From Agroathelia rolfsii (Eukaryota > Basidiomycota > Agaricomycetes > Amylocorticiales > Amylocorticiaceae), in contig JABRWF010000008.1 in NCBI GenBank assembly GCA_018343915.1, positions 2,480,001-2,544,000 of the forward strand: a stretch of 64,000 bases of DNA, written 5' to 3'. This document shows, piece after piece, positions 22,274 to 31,430 of the stretch. The translations under genes were made by a program, and so were the position numbers. Under the pieces are notes generated by a model. The model made no database searches and was not told the origin of the DNA. It worked only from the letters and a program-made list of their open reading frames with translations. How positions within the stretch are numbered: the stretch's first letter is position 1; every line of letters begins with the position of its first letter.

Positions 22274-23503
22274 TCAATGAGTGCACAGAATCGGAGATGG
22301 AAAGCAATAATATAATGGCACACCACGCAAACCAAAGCCAGTCGCCATTCCACCCAATACATTACGCACTATCCATTCCCGGTCTAGTGCATCTCCATTC
22401 AAGATGTCAATGGCTTTGATTAGGAACGGGGAAATCCATGCCGGAGCATTCGAAAACCAGGAAGGGTAAGGGTGTGAGAGGGCTGATACATCAGGAGGTG
22501 CCAAAGGGCCGGTCGGTCTCCATATACAGAGGAGTATAAGTAAGAATAGTTTCGTAAGGGAGGAATAGAATATCGTCAGAGGAATCAGTTTATATCTAAG
22601 CCACTATTCAGATCACGTATGAAATGTGATTATTTGTAGCACAGGCATACCTGAACTGCTCACGAATACCAGAGCGGGGACGAGAAATGGACCAACGGGA
22701 GTACCAAAAACCCAGTAAGTTAAGAATAGCGAAGGACGCGAACGTCACACCAGCATGGAAAGCAAATGTCTCTGCGAAATGAACAGATTCATAAAGCTGC
22801 TATTATCTTATGGGTTGCTACGCACCTGTGATACATCCTACAAGAATCCGGAGGAATGCCTCGCTTGCTTCTGTAGGTTCAATAGCATTCTCAGAAATTT
22901 CTGATCCCTATTTAGTGGAGCGATTATGGTTCGTGATAGGTTGGTAATCTGCTTACCCAGGTGTGTCCATCTAATGACTAGATCCATTCTTTGCGTCATT
23001 AAGTGGTGAAGGTAATAAATGTGAACCATGCCATACATCCATCAAGAAGAGTGAGTGCAATTCCCAAGCGCAAGGCAAGTATTGCCTGCTGCTGAGAATA
23101 TTAGTGAGTCTTTTTTTCTTAGTCGCAGAGTTCCTTGCTACTCACTTTATCCCTCGACACCTCTGTTCGGGAGATATTCGATTGAACATGTTGTTTCATG
23201 GATGTCCGTGGTGCACTAGCAGTTTCTACTCTGGGCGGAGATCCCCGATTGAACAGGAGATGCCGGAAAACATCTCTTTTCAGGAGTATGAGGTCGAGCA
23301 GCAGCATCAGTTCATCGTGTTCGACATAAGGGTCGGCGAATGCCTTGCAGGCAACCTGATATCACAAAGTGGGCGCGTTCAGGTCTAGTGTTATAATCTT
23401 GGAAGATACTACAGACACATTGCTCGAGACGAAGATTATGTTTGGATTGGTAAACCGTATAGAGGAAAGGTAGTGGATGAGTGCAAGAAGTACATATAGG
23501 CAT
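22274..23503 (-). CDS. ARV1: ARV1-family lipid transport protein
   Basis: ARV1 homologue: an ER membrane protein needed for sterol distribution and GPI or sphingolipid traffic. The N-terminal zinc-binding ARV1 homology domain is intact after splicing: MPICTSCTHPLPFLYTVYQ, LRLEQCVACKAFADPYVEHD (two CxxC pairs), and LLLDLILLKRDVFRHLLFNR. Several hydrophobic segments follow: AILALRLGIALTLLD, HAGVTFASFAILNLLGFWY, and YKLIPLTIFYSSLTKLFLLI. It ends PSPILCTH. Seven exons, GT-AG, with the acceptor at GGCTTAG giving QFR/YKL. Start placed at MPICTSC, as usual for the family; an in-frame ATG at 23551 is an alternative. Confidence 0.88.
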
Positions 23504-23771
23504 GATGATGTTGACCGGAAGAATCCAACGCGTTTGTAAATTCGTCTCCATGCTTGTGCTAGCAGCTCTTGTACCTGACCTCAATAATCATATACTAAAT
23601 ACGCTTTATGTACATTTCGTCGTATATTAGTATAAAATATACAAAAACATTAAATAAAGCTGGTAGAGGAAATCAAATTGAAGGAGAAGGCAGACAACTT
23701 GAAGAGCTTGCAGATCAAGTCAAATCAAACAAAATATGAAATCATCATCGTAAGATATCAAATCATAAACT

Positions 23772-24902
23772 TTACGTTGGCCCAGATGGCATTGGAAGGA
23801 CCCAAGGTACACCCCACCAGTTGACCCAGCAAGGGTAACCATTTTCGTTGCACTTCACCCACTCCTGTTGTAGTTGCGATCCTCGCGACGGGTCCTTTTC
23901 TAGGGATCGAGGACAGAATACAATGAGATGGTCCTGTTCAATAAACGACCCAACTTCAGAAGTGTCTGGCAAGGGGTTTTGGTTATTGACAACATCAGGC
24001 GTAGACGGAATGTCAGACTCCATGTCGTCGACGAAACCGCCGAATCCGAACCAATCATGATCCTCATTCAAGACGAATACAATGCGCCGCAGGTCAGCAT
24101 ATTTTCCTAGCTGTGTCAAGAGAGGCTCCCGGGACTCCTCCAAATCGTCATGTGCGTTGAAAAATTGCGTGAAGAAAAGGGTAAAGAGGTATGCAGGGGA
24201 AGATAACCTCAGATATTTCAGAGAGCTTGTGCTGGTAAGGATCTTGGGAAGGTCTACGTATCGATGTAAGTCGAGGGAATTCAGAGCCGGGAATGTCTCT
24301 GGTGTGATGTTATGGGTTATGAGCATAGCATTGACTGACAAAAACTGTAATGCAGGGAGAGATTTGGGCAACACGACGGGGAATAGTGAAGCGCCCATGG
24401 ATATCGTCAAGGATACCAACCCGGGACGAGCGTAATGCAAAACGTCGAGGATAGATTGTCGGATGAAAGATACTCGTTGCTCGCGGGTAAGATCTCGAAA
24501 GTGAATGTCATGTCGGCGGCGAATTAGCTGCACTGGTAAGTGAAGTCGTTGGACAACCTTTCTCCAGAGTAGGGATGGCGACGCCTTCGGCTTGGATAAT
24601 TCGTATTTCTCGCGAATGGCCATGTTGATTATTTTGGTGCTGCCCCAGTAATCTTCATCATCAATGGAGATTAATAGGTTTTTTACATTGTTGTCCGGCT
24701 CTTGCCCACGTACAAAGGCTCGATGGAAGGCAAGCACATCATTTATCGATATTAGTGCGACACTTTGTAGTCTGGCCGTACGCGAGGTCTCACGTACGTA
24801 TCGAGAAACCGCAGCCAACGAACATCCGGTGGGACCACCATCTATGCAGGCAAGCTTGAAGATATGGACCCACAATTCATCGGGTAAGGCTTTTATAGGC
24901 AT
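23772..24902 (-). CDS. F-box protein
   Basis: Intronless frame of about 376 residues. The N-terminus LPDELWVHIFKLACIDGG followed by SLAAVSRYVRETS is an F-box of the agaricomycete type, the part that binds SKP1 in SCF ubiquitin ligases. The remainder has leucine-rich spacing (LQFLSVNAMLI, LNSLDLHRYVDLPKIL, SLKYLRLSSPAYL), as in many mushroom F-box/LRR-like proteins, plus a C-terminal WVNWWGVPWVLPMPSG. Start taken at the ATG of MPIKALPDE; the frame upstream is only open from a GTG. A decayed relative lies at 26.9-27.4 kb. The target is unknown. Confidence 0.8.
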   Translation of the reverse strand: MPIKALPDELWVHIFKLACIDGGPTGCSLAAVSRYVRETSRTARLQSVALISINDVLAFHRAFVRGQEPDNNVKNLLISIDDEDYWGSTKIINMAIREKYELSKPKASPSLLWRKVVQRLHLPVQLIRRRHDIHFRDLTREQRVSFIRQSILDVLHYARPGLVSLTISMGASLFPVVLPKSLPALQFLSVNAMLITHNITPETFPALNSLDLHRYVDLPKILTSTSSLKYLRLSSPAYLFTLFFTQFFNAHDDLEESREPLLTQLGKYADLRRIVFVLNEDHDWFGFGGFVDDMESDIPSTPDVVNNQNPLPDTSEVGSFIEQDHLIVFCPRSLEKDPSRGSQLQQEWVKCNENGYPCWVNWWGVPWVLPMPSGPT

Positions 24903-25695
24903 GAAACATTCTAGGGACACCTTCGTTAATAGTGGACCTTCAATGTTGTCCTAAATTCACAACAAACCTTGGGAACGCATTTCCAACGCAGTCTAAGCAG
25001 TATTCCTGAGACTGTTGAGGCCTCTCAATAGCTTTTTGTGCTTCAAAGATGTCTTCAGATCGATCCCAGTGTCAGAGCTCGAGCACTTGGTACTCAGGAC
25101 TCAGTTCTATTTCCAAAGTCCGAGTCCAGATGCTTCGTCACTAACAATTAGTTGTCCGCGGAATGGCTATCTTGAGCGAAGGGCTGGGTTCCTACTTCGC
25201 ATACGGCTCGAAAGCAAGAGAGATAAAATGATCGAAACGTGTTGGACGTGCCAGTGACAGCAGTCATTCGCAGGCTGCGAAAAAACGTGCATCGGCGTCT
25301 ACTGATAGATGCATCATTCAGTTTGCATCATTTGTTATCGATGTTTACCAATGTGTACATGGAACGTCATGCATACCACAAGGCCACCCATAGGATCGAA
25401 CCTTGTGGTAGTGACGGCGGCATAAACCTGAAGCGTTTTGGCAGCAGTCTATGATGATCGATGAGGATTGAAGCCTTCAACTTGAATTGGTCACCTTGAG
25501 GCTTGTAAACAGGGATAACAGTCGAGCAATTTAACATTGCAACACAGCATAGACTCCGGTCCGAGCATCAACATAATTGGTGGTATCGAAAGCAAGTGAA
25601 TGGATCATTGAGCTATACAGGTACCGTATAGCAGAATAAATAAATAAAAAGTAAAAGTACTAGCGAACAAGCACAAATTACAGACATTTTATATG
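24903..25695. other. Intergenic spacer
   Basis: Between the F-box gene start and the fold-back element. Only weak short frames; no gene supported. Confidence 0.5.
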
Positions 25696-26813
25696 AGGGA
25701 CCCTGGCATAGCACTAAAAAATTAACACTACACTTAGCCGAACATGCAACTACAACGGATCGGAAGACATCCGAAGACTCCAGACAGCTTATGTACTGTC
25801 TCTCATGTGCCCGCTTTTCCACATACACCATATATAGTAATAAAATTACTAGCGCTGGAGAGTAAAGGGGCTGATAAATTAATTGTAAATGACGTCCAAA
25901 AGCATAGCTCCAGTGGCTTTGCCGACACCGGCGTGGCAGCGGCAATTAGTCCAAATAGGGATGTATATTCTCCTGTTATTCGTGCGAAATGTGAGCATTT
26001 TCTGCTACCTGCATCAAAGGCATAAATATTGTCATGACTTTGACTTCAATAAAAGTCACTCGAGCCCAAATCCAGTGAGATCACACATGATAGATTTGAC
26101 ATTGCAGTACTTGGTATACTAGTATATATCGACTCCTTCAAAGTTATATACACCGATATACAGCTTAATATAGATCGCTTGATAGGATGAGATAAAAATG
26201 GACTCACCAGCGGGATATTGACAGAATAGATGGGCGAATGAAGCATAATACCCAAGCTAAGGCTATATGTAGTGTTAATAATCCAGAACAAGGTTATCAT
26301 TCCGCTTGTCCTTATACATGGTTGCACATAGGCAAACGGATAAAATACAAAGCATTTTCATCAAGAGAAATTTATAAATCTAATCTACTTAATCATGTGA
26401 TATTAAACCGCATGGACTGTAGTTCCAACGTGTAGAACTTGAGGCTAGGTATCTGCACTTCTGGGCAAGCCAGTGTCCTGTTGTTACAAAGCGCTTACTG
26501 TTGGATAGCACAAAATACTCGCATTTCGCACGAATAACAGGAGAATATACATCCCTATTTGGACTAATTGCCGCTGCCACGCCGGTGTCGGCAAAGCCAC
26601 TGGAGCTATGCTTTTGGACGTCATTTACAATTAATTTATCAGCCCCTTTACTCTCCAGCGCTAGTAATTTTATTACTATATATGGTGTATGTGGAAAAGC
26701 GGGCACATGAGAGACAGTACATAAGCTGTCTGGAGTCTTCGGATGTCTTCCGATCCGTTGTAGTTGCATGTTCGGCTAAGTGTAGTGCTATAATTTTGTC
26801 CGCTGGGGTCCCT
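25696..26813. mobile_element. Fold-back (long inverted repeat) DNA element
   Basis: Two inverted arms of about 300 bp, roughly 25696-26003 and 26508-26813, flank a 500-bp unique centre. Over about 250 bp (25744-25992 against 26516-26769) the arms appear identical: both encode the same nonsense peptide on opposite strands. The outer ends are AGGGACCC on the left and GGGTCCCT on the right. The subterminal 30 bp differ. Flanks TGA and TAA could be a worn 3-bp target duplication, as in PIF/Harbinger elements, but no transposase is present. It is best described as a non-autonomous inverted-repeat element; the class is uncertain. Confidence 0.7.
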
Positions 26814-26936
26814 AATACATTTTACAACCATACTTAACTAAGAATACTACTAAGTAATTTGAACTAAGACTAGTAGTAGTAGTAGTATTGTCACTCACTG
26901 GATAGCCAATCAACAAAGCACTGACGGCGCCGGACT

Positions 26937-27370
26937 CTATATAACAGTGTTTCGATGGACCATAATATATAATACCCCCTGCCACTCCGCCCAGGAAGGA
27001 CAACCACTGTGGCTCCACTCTATGCGGATATTTAATTCCCGATAGCCTTCTTGAAGTTCGTATGGTGCAGTACAAAATATGACGCGATCTTGTCTGGTAG
27101 CTGATTCAAAGTTATCCTGCTGATCGGCCACTGGTAGTCCAGGCTGCTAGTGAACCCTGGCTATATGTTGATGATCATCCATTGAGTGGTTAGGTTTGTT
27201 CCTTGATCCACTGGTAGCCATGATGAATACAATGCGCTGTATATTTGGGTATCTTCCAACAGTGATACGAGGAGCTCTTGGCCTGTTACGAGCCATGGTT
27301 GCCACAGTGGCTGGTGGGTTCACCTCATGATTGGTGCATGGTCAATGGCCTCTGAGTTGAAGAAATCCTT
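26937..27370 (-). pseudogene. F-box gene relic (C-terminal part)
   Basis: On the minus strand, short stretches match the C-terminal half of the intact F-box gene at 23772-24902. KDFFNSEA resembles its FFNAHDD. GRYPNIQRIVFIM resembles its GKYADLRRIVFVL. QDRVIFCTA resembles its QDHLIVFCP, and CPSWAEWQGVLYIM resembles its CWVNWWGVPWVL. Frames change between pieces, and no F-box end was found. It is a decayed duplicate next to the fold-back element. Confidence 0.6.
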
Positions 27371-27620
27371 GAAATAACAGGAGCCATTTACACAATTGCA
27401 ATTAGCAATATTTATATTGCCTAACTACGCAATACCAAATTACCAATCCAGATTTTTCAAAAAGGGTATAAAATAATAAGCTTAGCGTATGACTTATTAT
27501 TGTCCAACTTGAAGCATGAAAGTCCAATTCAGGCTTAGACGACCTGGATGTAATATAGCTTGAATTTATTTTTGCAGCTAGGTAGAGGCTTGAAGCAGGC
27601 GGTCTGCATCTATGCGAGTG

Positions 27621-27657
<37 letters not shown>

Positions 27658-27808
27658 AGTGATACAATGATAATGATTTAAATATATATTGCATATATCC
27701 ATATATTTTCATTGCAAGATAAACTGGTTGATGCATACTGTCCTCAGTTCCATCACAATTTTTTTTCTTTTTCTTTTTTGATCCACAATATCAAATTCTC
27801 AATCTCCC
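27371..27808. other. Intergenic spacer with microsatellite
   Basis: AT-rich. It contains the CGAGCA repeat at 27621-27656 and lies in the 3' flank of the OYE gene. Confidence 0.5.
27621..27656 (+). repeat. CGAGCA hexamer microsatellite
   Basis: Six perfect tandem copies of CGAGCA. Confidence 0.9.
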
Positions 27809-29485
27809 TTATGCAACTGCTGATAACTCGGTTACCGCAGGGTAATCATTATATCCCCTGATCTTTTCTTCTCTCGTGACGTGAATCCCCTTCGTATATA
27901 TGGTCCCAGTGTCTATAGGAACATCAAGAGGAAGTCCCCTTTCCAGACGTTTAACTACGTCAGGCATTGAAATCCACGCTGAAGAAACACCTTGAACATA
28001 GAAAATCGGTAGAATAGGGCAGATTTCACTCACGTCGAGCAAGGACTACACCCTCGATGACCCCCTCAGCGACAAGCTTAGCTGCATTTTCAAGATTGAT
28101 GCTACCATTGATGAATATGGAGGTGCTCTGATACGCAAGTAGCACATATATTAAGCTGAGTTTATAAGTATCGGAAAGAAGGAATGGCCCACTCCCCACC
28201 TTGATGAAAGGGCGATAGGTCGCTAACACGTCGTGTGGTACCTCAGATGTCCTTGCTTCAAAGGCACTCCGGTCAAAAAGGAGCATAAGCTGGATATATG
28301 CTAGACCTAGTTTATCGGCCTCTCCAATGAAATAGGTGTAAGTCTTGATTGTTTCTTCTAGCGGCATCCTGAAATAGTTGCAATTACAACGTTTACTTTG
28401 AGTAAACCATGGGATAGTGATAAAGTCAAAGGACGCACGCAACATCGTTGAGACCCGCGACAGGCGAGACCTTTACGCCGACCCGATTAGGGCCCCATAC
28501 ATCTGTGACTGCTTTTAACACTTCTAAACCGAAGCGAGAGCGGCCCTCAACGCTTCCACCATAGTTATCAACCCTTTCCTAAGTGGAATATGTCAATCTT
28601 GTATTTCAAAACTAAGTGGAAACAGCTATTACGTTGGAGTGTGTAGAAAGAAACTAAATTGAGTAAAAATGAGTTGCTTATTACCATCACAGAACACGCG
28701 CATACTTGAGCAATCAGGTATCCACCTGCTGCCTGAATTTCAATCCCATCAAAGCCTGCTGCTTTTGCGTTCATTGCGGCATGGCGATATTGTTCAACGA
28801 TTAGATGAGGATCCTCTATAGCTGTAGGCTAAAAATGCAATGTTAGCCCCTCCCCCTCCAAGTATGTTGCTTGGTCAATGCTCACAATTTGGCATCCAGG
28901 CTGACCAGGAAGGAAGCGAAATTTCGTCGAGGCTACAGCGGCAATTGCGGAAGGTGCGTAGACAGGCTGAAAAACAAGTTAGCTCTATGAAACACAGTCT
29001 TAATTCAAGTCTAACCTGCCCAGAAGCAAGCTGTTCTGGAGCTTCAGGATGTGACATGCGGCCCACTAAAATAGGTTCCAGAAGAAAGAAACCCCATTAT
29101 GGAAGCAATCCTTACGGTGCCATAGCTGAGCATAGATAGAACCACCCTCAACGTGTACAGCGTCTGTCACCTTTTTCCACGCGTCAACGTGCTTTTGGGA
29201 CCAGATTCCGGGTGCATCAGGGAACATAGTGCTAAGCTTCATTATTGAGAAACCACATGGTGACCAAATACGGTTCTATATGTACCCTTGTTGGATAATG
29301 AGAATACCTTCCGTGATGATGAGGCCTGCGCCTCCTCTCGCCCGTTGACGATAGTATTCAACTTGCAAGTTAGAAGGCATATTGCCATCAGCACGATTTC
29401 TTGTGAGTGGGCCCATGTGTATGCGATTGCGAAGCTTCAGATCGCCCAGAGAGGAAGGTTGCAAGAGAGGCGATATATTAGACAT
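27809..29485 (-). CDS. Old Yellow Enzyme-type flavin oxidoreductase, copy 1
   Basis: FMN-dependent NADH:flavin oxidoreductase/12-oxophytodienoate reductase family (TIM barrel). It reduces activated C=C bonds; the true substrate is unknown. Order: LLQPSSLGDLKLRNRIHMGP, LTRNRADG, AGLIITEGILI, APGIWSQKHVDAWKKVTDAV, YAQLWHLGRMSHPE, AAGFDGIEIQAAGGYLIAQ, then a 21-nt microexon (28633-28653) coding FLSTHSN. Next come DNYGGSVEGRSRFGLEV, GVKVSPVAGLND, YIQLMLLFDR, HDVLATYRPFIK, and ISMPDVVKRLERGLPL. It ends YNDYPAVTELSAVA. The conserved barrel motifs are kept. All introns are GT-AG. A close paralogue lies 1.2 kb downstream on the window. Confidence 0.85.
28633..28653 (-). other. 21-nt microexon of OYE copy 1
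   Basis: Bounded by TTTAG and GTAATA on the minus strand, it encodes FLSTHSN. This restores the conserved OYE stretch between GGYLIAQ and the YGGS motif. The same microexon, with one base changed, is at 36185-36205 in copy 2. Confidence 0.75.
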
Positions 29486-29616
29486 TCTTATTCTTGTAGT
29501 GTTTATTTAGATAGGAGGATGGCTGATACTACGTTTTGAGTAGGGTGATGAGTTTACAGGGGAGAATAACAAAGGTTCTTTATGCACTTATTTGCAGACT
29601 CGGCCTATTATTTGAA

Positions 29617-29672
29617 GGTGTAAGCAGAGCTGCCCAGCTCGGCGGCTGACATGATACCGAAGCACAGGGGGC
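29617..29672 (-). promoter_or_regulatory. Conserved upstream block of OYE copy 1
   Basis: About 130-185 bp before the start codon. It shares GTGTAAGCAGA, CAGCTCGGC and GATACCGAAGCA with the equivalent place before copy 2 (37208-37260), whereas most other flank sequence has diverged. It contains the near-palindromic GCCCAGCTCGGCGGC. Confidence 0.45.
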
Positions 29673-29907
29673 TGCAAGAAGTGCGCTACATTTAGCCTAC
29701 CCGAAGAGCCCTGATCCGATGAGAAATATGCTCTACTATACTATGCACACCACGTCGGACCGAGTTTTTGCCAATGGGAGTTGCATAAAATGTATACGTA
29801 TTATTGTGCGACTTAGATGCACTTATCATCAAGAAACCTGAGTGTCATGCAGTGTTGAAACTCTTGCGGATGATATCTGGTTAGTACATGTGATCGACTA
29901 CCATCAT

Positions 29908-29970
29908 GTGTGTACTATTTATTTATTTTTTTAATTACGTTTGTATACCGCATCTCACGTGTGTACTATT
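29908..29970 (-). mobile_element. Ultra-short retroposon insertion with 12-bp TSD
   Basis: GTGTGTACTATT occurs at 29908-29919 and 29959-29970. The 39 bp between them read, on the minus strand, GATGCGGTATACAAACGTAA followed by an A/T-rich tail. The core is the same as the tail at 8730. This is a 5'-truncated target-primed insertion. Confidence 0.7.
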
Positions 29971-31130
29971 GCCTACCTGGGGAGGCTGATATCTGCTTGG
30001 ATATTCACCGACAGTCACGTGATCTTTCTGGTACAGTTTTTTGACAGAAATCCTCCTCGATACCTGCTGACAAAGCTGCTTGAAATGAAGAAAAAGTCGT
30101 GTGATTTCATGGATGACTGAGCAATATCAGGTTCTGCCAATATGAGAAAAACGACTTAAGGGCTTTACGATCCAACACACACGTGGGAACCCCTTCAATG
30201 AACTCCGTAGTACTACTAGTAGAGAGAGAAAACAAGAATGTCGATATCTTGAACATGATCAGGTACAGTGTAATAGCGTGGAGTTGCACACAGTAGCTGA
30301 CATCATTACGTAATTGAATACCCCAGGCAAGTGACTAAAGCCTAGCTGAGGTCTATGATTATTTTTTGCTAAGATGGACAGTGAACAAGTTGTTAGGCCT
30401 CCCCGTGTCTGAAGGAAGTTATCTGAGTATCGTAATTTAATAGGGAACAAGAGTTGCTTCCGTAAGTGCAATATTCATTTTACTATACAGAAACTATCTT
30501 TATTTCCTATGAAGGGCAAACGACAACCTCAATCTATGCGTCGTGAAAGTGCCGATTGTGGTAAATTTGCAGCTATGTAAAGACTTGACGCAGATAGCAT
30601 GTATCGGCGATGATACAATAATACAGATCCATGTTCCATGCATACATATCTTCAGAACAAGACGAACTGGGCAAAATATACTTGCTGTCTTCCATCACGA
30701 TCTCCCTTATGCGACTGCCGACAATTCAGTTATTGTAGGGTAATCATTGTATCCTCTAATCTTTTCTTCCCTCGTTGGGTTAACGCCTTTTCCATATATA
30801 GTCTCGGTGTCTATGGGAATATCAAGAGGAAGCCCTCTTTCTAAACGTTTAACTACATCAGGCATCGAGATCCACGCTGAGGAAACTTCTTCAGCAGAGA
30901 GAATGGGTAGAACAAAGTAGGGCTCAGAGGAGCGACTCACGTCGAGCAAGGACCACACCCTCGATAATTCCCTCACTAACGAGGTTAGCTGCGTTTTCGA
31001 GATTAACATCACCGTTGATGAATATAGGAGTGCTCTGATGTCCAAATAGTCCATGTTGTCAGCTGTACCTATCGATATGTATCAGAGAGAGGAAATGGCT
31101 CAGTCCTCACCTTGATGAAAGGGCGATAGG

Positions 31131-31135
31131 TTTCC
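31131..31135. repeat. Left target-site duplication of copia element
   Basis: TTTCC directly before the 5' LTR; the same five bases follow the 3' LTR at 35774-35778. Confidence 0.9.
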
Positions 31136-31343
31136 TGTTGGGGATTCCGAACAAGGCATAGCAGCGCCGTATGTACCTAGTGTAGATTATATTTATCTTC
31201 CTTATTGTTTTCTGTCTCTCATCACGCACACATTGGGGTTTGGGATACCCCACGAATATCTTGTACATTTTGTATAAATACTGAACTATTTACTCTGAAA
31301 TAAATTGTCGTTCGTATTACCTATCTACGTGTGATTTACAACA
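31136..31343 (+). repeat. 5' LTR of copia element
   Basis: 208 bp, starting TGTTGGGG and ending TTACAACA (inverted TGTTG/CAACA ends). It contains TGTATAAATA, a likely TATA box, and AATAAA as a possible polyadenylation signal. It is identical by eye to the 3' LTR. Confidence 0.93.
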
Positions 31344-31355
31344 GGTTATGAGCCC
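31344..31355 (+). promoter_or_regulatory. Primer binding site, half-tRNA type
   Basis: GGTTATGAGCCC follows the 5' LTR with no spacer. It is the reverse complement of GGGCTCATAACC, the anticodon stem-loop sequence of eukaryotic initiator tRNA-Met, and not of its CCA end. This is the arrangement known from Drosophila copia, where a cleaved tRNA half primes reverse transcription. Confidence 0.7.
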
Positions 31356-31430
31356 TGTGCTCTAATCTGATCGTTGATTGCATATACCTCGTGGCTTGAT
31401 TAAATCTCTGCTTACATAATCAAATATATC

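Larger units (their letters stand above)
29486..30706. other. Spacer between the two OYE genes
   Basis: Holds the conserved promoter block of OYE copy 1 (29617-29672) and a short retroposon insertion (29908-29970). No gene is supported in the rest. Confidence 0.55.

Noticed and set aside
25613..26837. Matching frames in both arms of the inverted repeat as a duplicated gene
   Set aside because: The identical peptides arise because the arms are inverted copies. The peptide has no domain, and frames on both strands of the same DNA are open.
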